A stretch of DNA of 7,759 bases from Bacteroidales bacterium UBA4345 (GTDB lineage Bacteria > Bacteroidota > Bacteroidia > Bacteroidales > Paludibacteraceae), in assembly GCA_002396385.1 (NCBI GenBank), contig DGTD01000053.1, forward strand, positions 1-7,759. Reading direction: 5' to 3'. Under the pieces are notes generated by a model that worked only from the letters and a program-made list of their open reading frames with translations, ran no database searches and was not told the origin of the DNA. This document shows, in pieces, positions 1-5,370 of this stretch; the stretch's first letter is position 1, and every line of letters begins with the position of its first letter. The translations under genes and the position numbers were made by a program.

Positions 1-465
1 TTTTTTACCGCCAGCCACTAAATTGGGTTGGTTCTTAGCGAAGTCGGCCAGCATTTCATTGAAAGAGTCTTGGAAAAGGAAGCACCAAGCCTTGGTTTCG
101 TCTTGAAACCATGCCAATTTTGGCTCTTTCTCGTCCAAAATGTGTCCGTATCTGTCTAGTTGTTCTGCATAGTGCGCAGGCAGATAGCCCATGAGGTCAA
201 GAACCCGGTGCAGCCTGTCCCTTCTTAGTAGTTGCCGCTCGCGAAGTCTTCTAGTGCCACGAAAGCCCGTGCGAATACTTGTTTGTGATATTGAGTTGCC
301 TTTAGCAAAGTCTGTCAGTACGTCTTGGGTCATTGGAATAATCCTAGAGCCTGCACCTTTAATTTGAACGGGAATCAGGCTGTTTTGCCCTTCTTCAACC
401 TTGCCTTCTATCATAGCCCAACCAATGCTGTTGGTACCTAAGTCTAATCCTAAGATGTTTTTCAT
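1..465 (-). CDS. cas9: Cas9 endonuclease, N-terminal part (type II-C-like), cut by window edge
   Basis: Cas9 is the RNA-guided DNA nuclease of type II CRISPR systems, loaded with crRNA paired to tracrRNA. The 155 visible codons start at ATG 465-463 with MKNILGLDLGTNSIGWA, the RuvC-I motif, in which D8 is the expected metal-binding catalytic residue. Residues about 65-90 form the arginine-rich bridge helix (RTGFRGTRRLRERQLLRRDR), followed by the start of the recognition lobe (LDLMGYLPAHYAEQL). The frame is open to base 1, so RuvC-II/III, HNH and the PAM-interacting domain lie outside the window and activity cannot be judged. The start is fixed by the conserved N-terminus; an in-frame TTG lies four codons upstream but would only add residues before the motif. 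No strong Shine-Dalgarno site is seen. Its leader holds an inverted repeat, and a tracrRNA gene is divergent upstream. The II-C assignment rests on the Bacteroidetes context, the short gap between RuvC-I and bridge helix, and the locus layout; it is an inference. Confidence 0.94.
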   Translation of the reverse strand, partial: MKNILGLDLGTNSIGWAMIEGKVEEGQNSLIPVQIKGAGSRIIPMTQDVLTDFAKGNSISQTSIRTGFRGTRRLRERQLLRRDRLHRVLDLMGYLPAHYAEQLDRYGHILDEKEPKLAWFQDETKAWCFLFQDSFNEMLADFAKNQPNLVAGGKK

Positions 466-512
466 ATCTTTAATCAATTCATTTCATGTTTAGTACTTGA
501 AATTAATAAAAG

Positions 513-539
513 TTCGTTATAATTCGACACTATAACGAA
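513..539. repeat. 9-bp perfect inverted repeat in the cas9 leader
   Basis: TTCGTTATA at 513-521 is the exact reverse complement of TATAACGAA at 531-539, separated by 9 nt. It lies between the predicted cas9 promoter (607-638) and the cas9 start at 465, so it would be in the mRNA leader as a hairpin, or act in DNA as an operator for a dimeric repressor. It is AT-rich and has no good U-run directly after the stem on the minus strand, so a terminator is less likely. Function is unknown. Confidence 0.6.
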
Positions 540-606
540 AAAAATGATAGCGTAAGTCGTTTTCTGCGTTCGTGAAGACAGAATCGATTTATTTGTAGTT
601 GGGATT

Positions 607-638
607 CAAAATATATCAGCAAAGCTTTGAATTTTCAA
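607..638 (-). promoter_or_regulatory. Predicted cas9 promoter (Bacteroidetes type)
   Basis: Read on the minus strand there is TTG (636-638), a 20-bp spacer, and TATATTTTG (607-615). This is the Bacteroidetes pattern (TTTG / TAnnTTTG) with one extra base in the -7 element. Transcription would start near 603 and give a leader of about 138 nt before cas9, containing the inverted repeat at 513-539 and a weaker hairpin (TTCTG 562-566 with CAGAA 579-583). The elements interleave with those of the divergent tracrRNA promoter. Confidence 0.45.
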
Positions 639-657
639 TTCTGAAGTTATATATTTG
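626..657 (+). promoter_or_regulatory. Predicted tracrRNA promoter (Bacteroidetes type)
   Basis: TTTG at 626-629, a 20-bp spacer and TATATTTG at 650-657 match the Bacteroidetes -33/-7 consensus exactly. The predicted start is about 661, at the beginning of the anti-repeat. The -33 element is half of the palindrome CAAAGCTTTG (620-629), which also lies inside the spacer of the divergent cas9 promoter, so one protein bound there could affect both transcripts. Confidence 0.7.
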
Positions 658-660
658 TAC

Positions 661-739
661 TGAATTTTAAAGCAATTCACAATAAGGATGATTCCGTTGT
701 GAAAACATTCAGGGTGGGGCAACTCACCCTGCTTTTTTT
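661..739 (+). ncRNA. tracrRNA of the type II CRISPR-Cas system
   Basis: A short RNA of about 79 nt is predicted, transcribed away from cas9. The tracrRNA pairs with the repeat part of pre-crRNA, supports processing and holds the guide in Cas9. The 5' part (662-683) reads as an anti-repeat: its complement, starting (A/G)TTGTGAATTGCTTTAAAA, looks like the 5' half of the long repeats used by Bacteroidetes type II-C systems (known to begin GTTGTGATTTGCTTT). The middle (684-709) contains GGA/TCC (686-688 with 693-695), a nexus-like hairpin, then GTTGTGAAAACATT, resembling the tails of Bacteroidetes tracrRNAs. The 3' end is a GC-rich hairpin plus U-run. A consensus promoter ends 4 nt before the predicted 5' end. 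No CRISPR repeat lies in the window, so pairing cannot be tested directly; ends are estimates (within about 3 nt at the 5' side). Confidence 0.82.
710..739 (+). terminator. Rho-independent terminator ending the tracrRNA
   Basis: The stem CAGGGTG (710-716) pairs perfectly with CACCCTG (725-731) across an 8-nt loop and is followed by seven T (733-739). The hairpin probably also forms the 3' structural stem of the tracrRNA that contacts Cas9. Confidence 0.85.
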
Positions 740-765
740 ATTCCCCCTTCATTCTTCAACAGCAC

Positions 766-792
766 AAAAAAAGGCGTGCATTGTTGCACGCC
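766..792 (-). terminator. Rho-independent terminator of the LRR gene cluster
   Basis: GGCGTGCA (773-780) and TGCACGCC (785-792) form a perfect 8-bp stem with a 4-nt loop. On the minus strand it is followed by seven U (A766-A772 on the plus strand). It stands 26 bp after the stop codon of the 363-aa LRR gene and separates that transcript from the convergent tracrRNA. Bases 740-765 between the two terminators hold nothing I recognise. Confidence 0.9.
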
Positions 793-818
793 CTTCTAAA
801 AAGTAAGTTAGAATATCG

Positions 819-1910
819 TTATTTACCTACTTGAAAGCCTTCGATGTTAGCGAAAGTACCCCAACCTTTAGCCTCTTCGTATTTGGTTTGCGCTTTAGCC
901 GGAATGCTTAAAACGCAAGTGGCGAGGTTGATGGAGCAGATGGTCGCATCTTCTGTAACAAACGGGTTGTTGATGAGTGGGCTGTAGGTTGGTGGCACAT
1001 CGGCTTCACAGCGGATGGAAGTGATGTTGCAACATCTGGAGAAAATGCCGTCGCCAATGGTCTTTAATGACCTTGGTAAAGCTACAGCCACCATGTTTTC
1101 GCAACCCAAAAAGGCAAAATCGGCAATGGTGGTAACACCGTCACCTACCAGCACGTTTGTAAATCCCTTACAGTTGAGGAAGGCGTTTTTGCCAATCGAC
1201 TTGACCGATTCAGGCATTTCTACCGATTTCAGCAGTTTGCAGTTGGCAAAAGCGTTGTCGCCAATGTTGGTGGTGCCGTCGGGTATGGTAAACTCCTCGT
1301 CGACACGCGCAACCGGATATTTTATGATGGTGGGGTTGTCCATAGTGTAAAGAACACCCGATATGGAAGAGTAAACTTGGTTGCCGGGTGTCACCTTAAT
1401 CTCTTGCAGGTTGTCGCAACCGTCGAGGGCAGAAACGTTCAGGTCGCCCAAGGTAGACGGGAAGGTGATGGAAGTGAGGAGGGAGTCGTTGCAGAACGCG
1501 CGGTCGTTGATGGTAGTGAGCCCTTCGGCGAAGGTGATTGTGGTCAGGCTGGTGCAGTCCATAAACGCCTTTTCCGATATGGTGTTCAAACTTGCAGGAA
1601 GCGATACGGACTCCAAACTTTTAATGCCACTAAACGCACCTTTTTCAATTTCCAGCAAATCTGTAACTCCCGACATGTTCAAAACCTTGAGGTTGTTGGT
1701 GGCTTTCGCCACATTGCTTAAAAAAGAGATGTCGGCGGCGCCCATCGGCCCCGTAATGGTAAGTTCGTTAATAGCGCCCCATTCTGCCATCGGCAACTGG
1801 TTTTTAAGGGAGTTGGCGCTAGTAGAGGTTACGCTTTTAGTTACAGTCTCGGCAAAGGTGTTGGTGCAGGGCACCAACAGACATAGAGCGATAAAGTATT
1901 TTTGAAACAT
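819..1910 (-). CDS. Secreted BspA-type leucine-rich repeat (LRR_5) protein, 363 aa
   Basis: The protein begins MFQKYFIALCLLVPCTNTFA, a Sec signal peptide with likely cleavage after A20, so it is exported. Residues about 45-300 are 23-residue LRR_5 units of the form AFxxCxxLxxixxPxsvxxIg (for example around 114-136, 220-242, 243-265). They are interrupted at about 175-205 by the island YSSISGVLYTMDNPTIIKYP that is common in BspA-like proteins. A C-terminal cap around 325-360 ends in YEEAKGWGTFANIEGF. LRR_5 proteins of Bacteroidales and oral bacteria are often surface or secreted adhesins; the ligand here is unknown. I chose ATG 1910 because the signal peptide then starts normally; a TTG at 1928 would add six residues. 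No lipobox or type IX sorting domain is seen. It is the last gene of the minus-strand cluster and has a strong terminator. Confidence 0.88.
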   Translation of the reverse strand: MFQKYFIALCLLVPCTNTFAETVTKSVTSTSANSLKNQLPMAEWGAINELTITGPMGAADISFLSNVAKATNNLKVLNMSGVTDLLEIEKGAFSGIKSLESVSLPASLNTISEKAFMDCTSLTTITFAEGLTTINDRAFCNDSLLTSITFPSTLGDLNVSALDGCDNLQEIKVTPGNQVYSSISGVLYTMDNPTIIKYPVARVDEEFTIPDGTTNIGDNAFANCKLLKSVEMPESVKSIGKNAFLNCKGFTNVLVGDGVTTIADFAFLGCENMVAVALPRSLKTIGDGIFSRCCNITSIRCEADVPPTYSPLINNPFVTEDATICSINLATCVLSIPAKAQTKYEEAKGWGTFANIEGFQVGK

Positions 1911-1925
1911 AATTGTAATTTTTTG

Positions 1926-1933
1926 CAAAATTA
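1926..1933 (-). promoter_or_regulatory. Possible internal -7 promoter element before the last LRR gene
   Basis: On the minus strand TAATTTTG matches TAnnTTTG and would start transcription about 12 nt before ATG 1910. No -33 TTTG is found at about 20 bp upstream, so this is a weak candidate. It may only provide extra expression of the last gene of the cluster. Confidence 0.25.
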
Positions 1934-1952
1934 CTCATAACTTGTGAGTTAG

Positions 1953-2534
1953 TCAGTATATCAACACTTTATTTTTTGTGAATAGATGACTGTTTTCAGT
2001 GAAAAAGTCTTTGTTTTTACCTTTCAGTTTGGTTTTTTGCACACGGCATCCAGCAAAGGCGTCCTTGCCAATCCAGCTGAGTTTGTTGTTAATTTCGATC
2101 AGTTGCAGACTTTTACAGCCGTAAAAAGCGCAACTACCGATGCTGGTCAGGCTTTTCGGACAGCAGAAGGCCTCCAGCCTGATGCAGTCTTTAAAGGCAT
2201 TTTTGGCAATTGTCCGTACGGTAGCCGGTAAAGCGATAGAGCAGAGCGAGTCGCAGTTCTCGAAAAGTCCGAAGCCGATTTCCCGAAATTGGGTTTTCGA
2301 CAAATCGAGGTGTTTGATGTGGTGTTGTCTGGCCAACGCAGCAATGTAGTGTACATCTTCCTTCGCAAGTGTGCCTTTTACCCGCAGGTGGCGTCCGTCG
2401 GCAATGCTTTTCAGCATGGCAGAGTCGGAACCGATTTGTTGGGTCAAACGTCCGGGCTCAAGGTTGTAAACCATCGTCTGAGCCGTAGAAAAGAGGCACG
2501 TCAGCAGAAGCAGAAAGGAGAAAAGTAGTCTCAT
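1953..2534 (-). CDS. Secreted short LRR_5 protein, 193 aa, possibly C-terminally truncated
   Basis: The start MRLLFSFLLLLTCLFSTAQT is a signal peptide (likely cut after A18). C13 is not in a proper lipobox. An N-terminal section of about 60 residues is followed by LDLSKTQFREIGFGLFENC and about three LRR_5 units (AFKDC, AFYGC, AFAGC at about 115-165). The protein then stops after FFTENSHLFTKNKVLIY, which resembles the island YSSxxGVLyxkdxxxLIxyP found in the middle of its two neighbours, so it ends where those proteins continue with more repeats and a cap. It may be a shortened paralogue. The frame stays open upstream to 2633, but that segment overlaps the end of the preceding gene and lacks a signal-like start, so ATG 2534 is preferred. 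It lies 7 bp after the 416-aa gene, so co-transcription is very likely. Confidence 0.82.
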   Translation of the reverse strand: MRLLFSFLLLLTCLFSTAQTMVYNLEPGRLTQQIGSDSAMLKSIADGRHLRVKGTLAKEDVHYIAALARQHHIKHLDLSKTQFREIGFGLFENCDSLCSIALPATVRTIAKNAFKDCIRLEAFCCPKSLTSIGSCAFYGCKSLQLIEINNKLSWIGKDAFAGCRVQKTKLKGKNKDFFTENSHLFTKNKVLIY

Positions 2535-2541
2535 TGTTTGT

Positions 2542-3792
2542 TTATTCAATAGGCTGTATGTTTTTGAACATGTTCCATAAAGGATCTGCCCGATAGCTAT
2601 CAACTGCCACAGCCGGTACATATAAAACGGCATCGTCGAGGGGAACGAAACAGAAACTGTATTTCTGGATTTTTGGGGGAGTCGTTGCCAAAGAAGTTAT
2701 TTTCGTCATGTAGGTACAGCTGTCGAAAGCCCGGTCTTCCAGTTCAACGATGTTTTCAGGCAGGACAATCTCTTTCAAGAAGTAGCACCCGCGGAATGCC
2801 CTTTCGCAAATAGTGGTGACACTATTTGCCAAACGAATGTCGGCAATGGAAGTAGATTCGAAGGCGCTGCGACCTATAGCCTTAGTTCCATCGAGCACCT
2901 GATGGCTGTTTTTGACGGTAGGAGACAAAGCCAGACAGGCCTCTTTCTTGTTGTAGATGATGTCGTCGTTTGTAAACAGGGTGTCACCTCCCTCGTCGAT
3001 GGAAATGGATGAAAGGTTAAAACACCTAACAAATGGGCTTTGAATTTCCCTAACGGTATTCGGAAGCGAAACCGCCTCCAGTTTCACGCAGCCGTAGAAG
3101 GCCTCTTTTCCTAAAACAGACAACTGTTTAGAAACATGGACATTTTGTAGATTGATGCAGCCGAAGAAGGTACATTCTTCGAGGGTGGTGACACCGTCGG
3201 GGATCGTTATGGTATGCAGTCCTTCGCACTGTTGGAAAGCGAATTTGCCGATTTTTTTCAGAGATGCAGGCAGTTTGATTTCATTCAGCCCGTTGCAACC
3301 ATAAAAGGCGTATTCGAAAATCTCTTCCACACCATCGGGTACCGTGTACACGCCAAACTGTCCTTCGGGGCAGCGGATAAGCCTTTTCTTGTCTTTGTTG
3401 AAAAGGACACCATCGATGGAGGAAAAGTAGTTGTTTTGGCCGTCAACTTCAATGGCGGACAGATTGTTGCAATAACAAAAAGGCTGTTCGCCTATTTTAG
3501 AAATGTTTTTCGAAATGTAAACCGACTGGAGGGCCGGACTGAAACTGAAAGCGAAATCGGGTAGTTCGGAAGCATATTCCGAAATAATGATTCGTTTTAT
3601 ACCCTTGAAACTTTTAGAGTCGGCATCGGCAATGTCGAACGCCATGTTGGAAAGGTCTAAAACCTGGGCATAAATCTGTTTAAGGAATAAGAGGTGCCGG
3701 TCGTTAATGGTGCCGGTAATCTTGACATCCTTATCGTTAGGTAACAACAATTCCTTGTGGTTAAGTAACTCTTTTTGGTCAATAATAAGCAT
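2542..3792 (-). CDS. LRR_5 (BspA-type) protein without signal peptide, 416 aa
   Basis: An N-terminal section (about 1-65, with LDLSNMAF) leads into LRR_5 units from about 70 to 365, with repeated AFxxCxxLxxIxxPxxVxxI patterns (AFYGCNGLNEIKLP, AFQQCEGLHTITIP, AFYGCVKLEAVSLP, AFRGCYFLKEIVLP). One island lies at about 120-142 (YFSSIDGVLFNKDKKRLIRCP) and a diverged second one at about 270-290. The cap VLYVPAVAVDSYRADPLW at about 389-406 is typical of the family's C-terminus. Unlike the other LRR genes here, the protein starts MLIIDQKELLNHKELL with no hydrophobic export signal, and an in-frame stop five codons upstream of ATG 3792 rules out an upstream extension. It could be cytoplasmic, non-classically exported, or a gene whose signal region was lost. 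It sits 44 bp after the 180-aa secreted-protein gene. Confidence 0.88.
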   Translation of the reverse strand: MLIIDQKELLNHKELLLPNDKDVKITGTINDRHLLFLKQIYAQVLDLSNMAFDIADADSKSFKGIKRIIISEYASELPDFAFSFSPALQSVYISKNISKIGEQPFCYCNNLSAIEVDGQNNYFSSIDGVLFNKDKKRLIRCPEGQFGVYTVPDGVEEIFEYAFYGCNGLNEIKLPASLKKIGKFAFQQCEGLHTITIPDGVTTLEECTFFGCINLQNVHVSKQLSVLGKEAFYGCVKLEAVSLPNTVREIQSPFVRCFNLSSISIDEGGDTLFTNDDIIYNKKEACLALSPTVKNSHQVLDGTKAIGRSAFESTSIADIRLANSVTTICERAFRGCYFLKEIVLPENIVELEDRAFDSCTYMTKITSLATTPPKIQKYSFCFVPLDDAVLYVPAVAVDSYRADPLWNMFKNIQPIE

Positions 3793-3836
3793 TTTGTTTT
3801 CGGTTTAGTTTAGGGTTAAATGATAGTAAAGTAGGT

Positions 3837-4379
3837 TTAAAAATCTTTTCTGAAATTGTCGGTGCTAGGAACTTCCTTCTTGGCTTCGTTCAGCAGTTTG
3901 TAGCAGCGTCCCACAGCTTTGGAAAAAGAGTTCCCCTTGATAAAGCGGTCAACATATCCGTTTTGCACCCTTATTCTAATTTTAATAATCTCGCCATTTA
4001 CAATCTCTCTGACTTTGCTTTCGGGCAGCCAGTAAATCTGGACGAACGGGTCCCGTTGCAGGCTTTTGGTGCTCAGTTCGATGACTTTCCCGTTCTTGCA
4101 TTTCAGCAGAATCGTCTGTCCGATATTTCTTTCAAAGAAGTTGGTCTGTATGGTGTAATAGTCACCCTTGTTAAGAGAGTGCCCCGCACCCGACATGTGG
4201 ACAAAGTCCATGCTGATAGTGGCGAAGTTGGCAAATTTGTCTCTAGTTCTGAAAGCTTCGATACGGGAAGTAGAGATATAACTAGTGCCTTCCAGAAAAA
4301 GTCCTCTGTTTGTGATGTATTGAGCTGAAACCGAGAGAAACTGGAATAGGAAAACGAATATGATGGATATACTTTTCAT
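3837..4379 (-). CDS. Secreted protein of unknown function, 180 aa
   Basis: I do not recognise a family. The N-terminus MKSISIIFVFLFQFLSVSAQ is a clear signal peptide with likely cleavage after A19. The mature part is mostly polar and looks beta-rich (IGQTILLKCKNGKVIEL, IIKIRIRVQNGYVDRF), with one cysteine pair candidate (C93, C159) and a basic C-terminus. It is the first gene of the minus-strand cluster leading into three LRR_5 genes. This suggests, but does not prove, a joint role at the cell surface or periplasm. The ATG at 4379 is supported by the signal peptide and by a TATCTTTG element 24 bp upstream. Confidence 0.8.
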   Translation of the reverse strand: MKSISIIFVFLFQFLSVSAQYITNRGLFLEGTSYISTSRIEAFRTRDKFANFATISMDFVHMSGAGHSLNKGDYYTIQTNFFERNIGQTILLKCKNGKVIELSTKSLQRDPFVQIYWLPESKVREIVNGEIIKIRIRVQNGYVDRFIKGNSFSKAVGRCYKLLNEAKKEVPSTDNFRKDF

Positions 4380-4403
4380 GCAATGTATGCCTTTCTCTTA
4401 ATA

Positions 4404-4411
4404 CAAAGATA
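4404..4411 (-). promoter_or_regulatory. Possible -7 promoter element of the secreted-protein/LRR cluster
   Basis: On the minus strand TATCTTTG fits TAnnTTTG and would start transcription near 4400, about 21 nt before ATG 4379. A -33 TTTG at the usual spacing is not evident (the sequence there contains CTG only), so this is a moderate candidate. The rest of 4412-4524 is AT-rich with no feature I can support. Confidence 0.4.
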
Positions 4412-4524
4412 AATTAAATAATTTAAAAAAACAGCATGACTCGAAAAGCTATTATAAAAGAGAATTGTCATAAGGTTCATAAATAGCGTTTTGTGACTTT
4501 TTTAAGTAAAAAAATGGGAAGAAG

Positions 4525-4556
4525 TTTGGAATTGTCGGCAATGTGGGTTAATTTTG
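4525..4556 (+). promoter_or_regulatory. Promoter of the tandem tRNA-Arg genes
   Basis: TTTG (4525-4528), a 20-bp spacer and TAATTTTG (4549-4556) match the Bacteroidetes consensus exactly. Transcription would start near 4560, about 14 nt before the first tRNA. Both tRNAs probably come from this one transcript. Confidence 0.75.
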
Positions 4557-4573
4557 CACTGCAATTTGAACGA

Positions 4574-4647
4574 GGCCTCGTAGCTTAACTGAATAGAGCA
4601 GCTGACTACGGATCAGCAGGTTGTAGGTTTGAATCCTATCGAGGTCA
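4574..4647 (+). tRNA. tRNA-Arg (ACG), copy 1
   Basis: A full cloverleaf is visible. The acceptor GGCCTCG (4574-4580) pairs with CGAGGTC (4640-4646) with one G-U at position 2-71, and the discriminator is A4647. The anticodon stem is GCTGA/TCAGC around the loop CTACGGA, so the anticodon is ACG (A34 normally edited to inosine; reads CGU, CGC and CGA). The T arm contains TTTGAAT. The D stem has a U-G pair at 13-22 that copy 2 lacks. CCA is not encoded. Confidence 0.96.
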
Positions 4648-4652
4648 CAAAT

Positions 4653-4726
4653 GGCACCGTGGCTCAACTGAATAGAGCAGCTGACTACGGATCAGCAGGT
4701 TGTAGGTTTGAATCCTATCGGTGTCA
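4653..4726 (+). tRNA. tRNA-Arg (ACG), copy 2
   Basis: It is the same length as copy 1 and starts 5 nt after its end. The acceptor GGCACCG (4653-4659) pairs with CGGTGTC (4719-4725). The anticodon loop CTACGGA again gives ACG. It differs from copy 1 only at positions 4, 5, 9 and 13 and at 68 and 69; everything from the D loop to the T arm is identical. CCA is not encoded. Confidence 0.96.
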
Positions 4727-4730
4727 CATG

Positions 4731-4760
4731 AAAGACTCCTTATTAAAGGGAGTCTTTTTT
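4731..4760 (+). terminator. Terminator of the tRNA-Arg transcript
   Basis: AAAGACTCC (4731-4739) pairs with GGAGTCTTT (4749-4757), with a further T-G pair at the loop, and runs into six T (4755-4760). It begins 4 nt after the second tRNA and separates the tRNA unit from the next gene. Confidence 0.88.
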
Positions 4761-4777
4761 GTTTGCTATATTTTTCC

Positions 4778-4785
4778 TATTTTTG
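4778..4785 (+). promoter_or_regulatory. Possible -7 promoter element before the secreted-protein/channel pair
   Basis: TATTTTTG fits TAnnTTTG and would start transcription near 4789, about 17 nt before ATG 4806. The nearest upstream TTTG (4758-4761) gives a spacer of 16 bp, shorter than usual, so strength is uncertain. A separate promoter is expected because a terminator lies just upstream. Confidence 0.4.
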
Positions 4786-4805
4786 AGAGATAAAAGAATA
4801 TAGAA

Positions 4806-5360
4806 ATGAAAATAAAAGCACTACTGTTAGCCTCTGCATTATTCGTCTGTTCTCATGCCTCGGCGGTGACAGATTTCTTCGGAGTCCAGAAGATGACGTT
4901 TCTGGGAACCGACTATCATTTAGTGTGGAGTGCCAATACGCAAAATAACACCCGTATAGAAGATTTTCTGCCTAAAGGGCCGTCGTACACACAGTTCGAG
5001 AAAAAACTATCGGTCTATAATGTCCAAAACGGTTCGTTTGAGAAGATCGTCCTCGACAAACAAAACGAATTGGTTAATGGAAAGCAGGAGGGTAGCGTGC
5101 TAGACTTCAAATATGTAGTCATCAACGAAAACGAGATTATGTGTAACTATACGTCCGAGTTATCGCAAGACGGTGTAGTGCTGGTGGTTCAATTCTCCGC
5201 TTTCCGCTATATCCGTAATGGAAGCAGCGTGAATATTATAGAATGGGAGCACCGGTCGTATAAGAATGCCGATTCTTTTAAAACCAAGATCAGCAAGAAC
5301 AAGTCGAAGTGGTTGGATGCATTCAAAAAAGTGGATATCTCGGGTTTCAACTTGAAATAA
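4806..5360 (+). CDS. Secreted protein of unknown function, 184 aa
   Basis: I do not recognise a family. MKIKALLLASALFVCSHASA is a signal peptide with likely cleavage after A20; C15 is not in a lipobox. The mature protein of about 164 residues alternates hydrophobic and polar residues (EIMCNYTSELSQDGVVLVV, VNIIEWEHRSYKNADSF), suggesting a beta-rich periplasmic or secreted domain, and ends with a lysine-rich stretch (KTKISKNKSKWLDAFKKVD). Its stop is 10 bp before the start of a potassium-channel gene, so the two are probably co-transcribed. A periplasmic role linked to the channel is possible but not shown by the sequence. Confidence 0.82.
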   Translation: MKIKALLLASALFVCSHASAVTDFFGVQKMTFLGTDYHLVWSANTQNNTRIEDFLPKGPSYTQFEKKLSVYNVQNGSFEKIVLDKQNELVNGKQEGSVLDFKYVVINENEIMCNYTSELSQDGVVLVVQFSAFRYIRNGSSVNIIEWEHRSYKNADSFKTKISKNKSKWLDAFKKVDISGFNLK

Positions 5361-5370
5361 CAGGGCAGTC

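Noticed and set aside
466..760. CRISPR array upstream of cas9
   Set aside because: No direct repeat with regular spacing is present; only one partial repeat-complementary segment is seen, which fits an anti-repeat. TGAATTTT occurs twice (628-635 and 661-668) but is too short and AT-rich to mean much.
1015..1905. Plus-strand open frames of 111, 114 and 174 codons
   Set aside because: They lie antisense within the LRR gene, have no promoter or family resemblance, and arise from the repeat-rich codon pattern of the opposite strand.
1911..1928. TTG start at 1928 for the last LRR gene
   Set aside because: ATG 1910 gives a normal signal peptide; the TTG adds six residues without support.
1933..1949. 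Hairpin ACTCA/TGAGT between two LRR genes as a terminator
   Set aside because: The stem is only 5 bp, AT-rich and without a proper U-run; the region is better read as leader with a possible -7 box.
2496..2498. Lipoprotein cysteine (C13) in the 193-aa LRR protein
   Set aside because: The residues before it (LLT) do not satisfy a lipobox, which needs Gly, Ala or Ser at -1; a standard signal peptide fits better.
2535..2633. Upstream extension of the 193-aa LRR gene to ATG 2633
   Set aside because: The extension overlaps the coding end of the 416-aa gene in another frame, and the signal peptide begins properly at ATG 2534.
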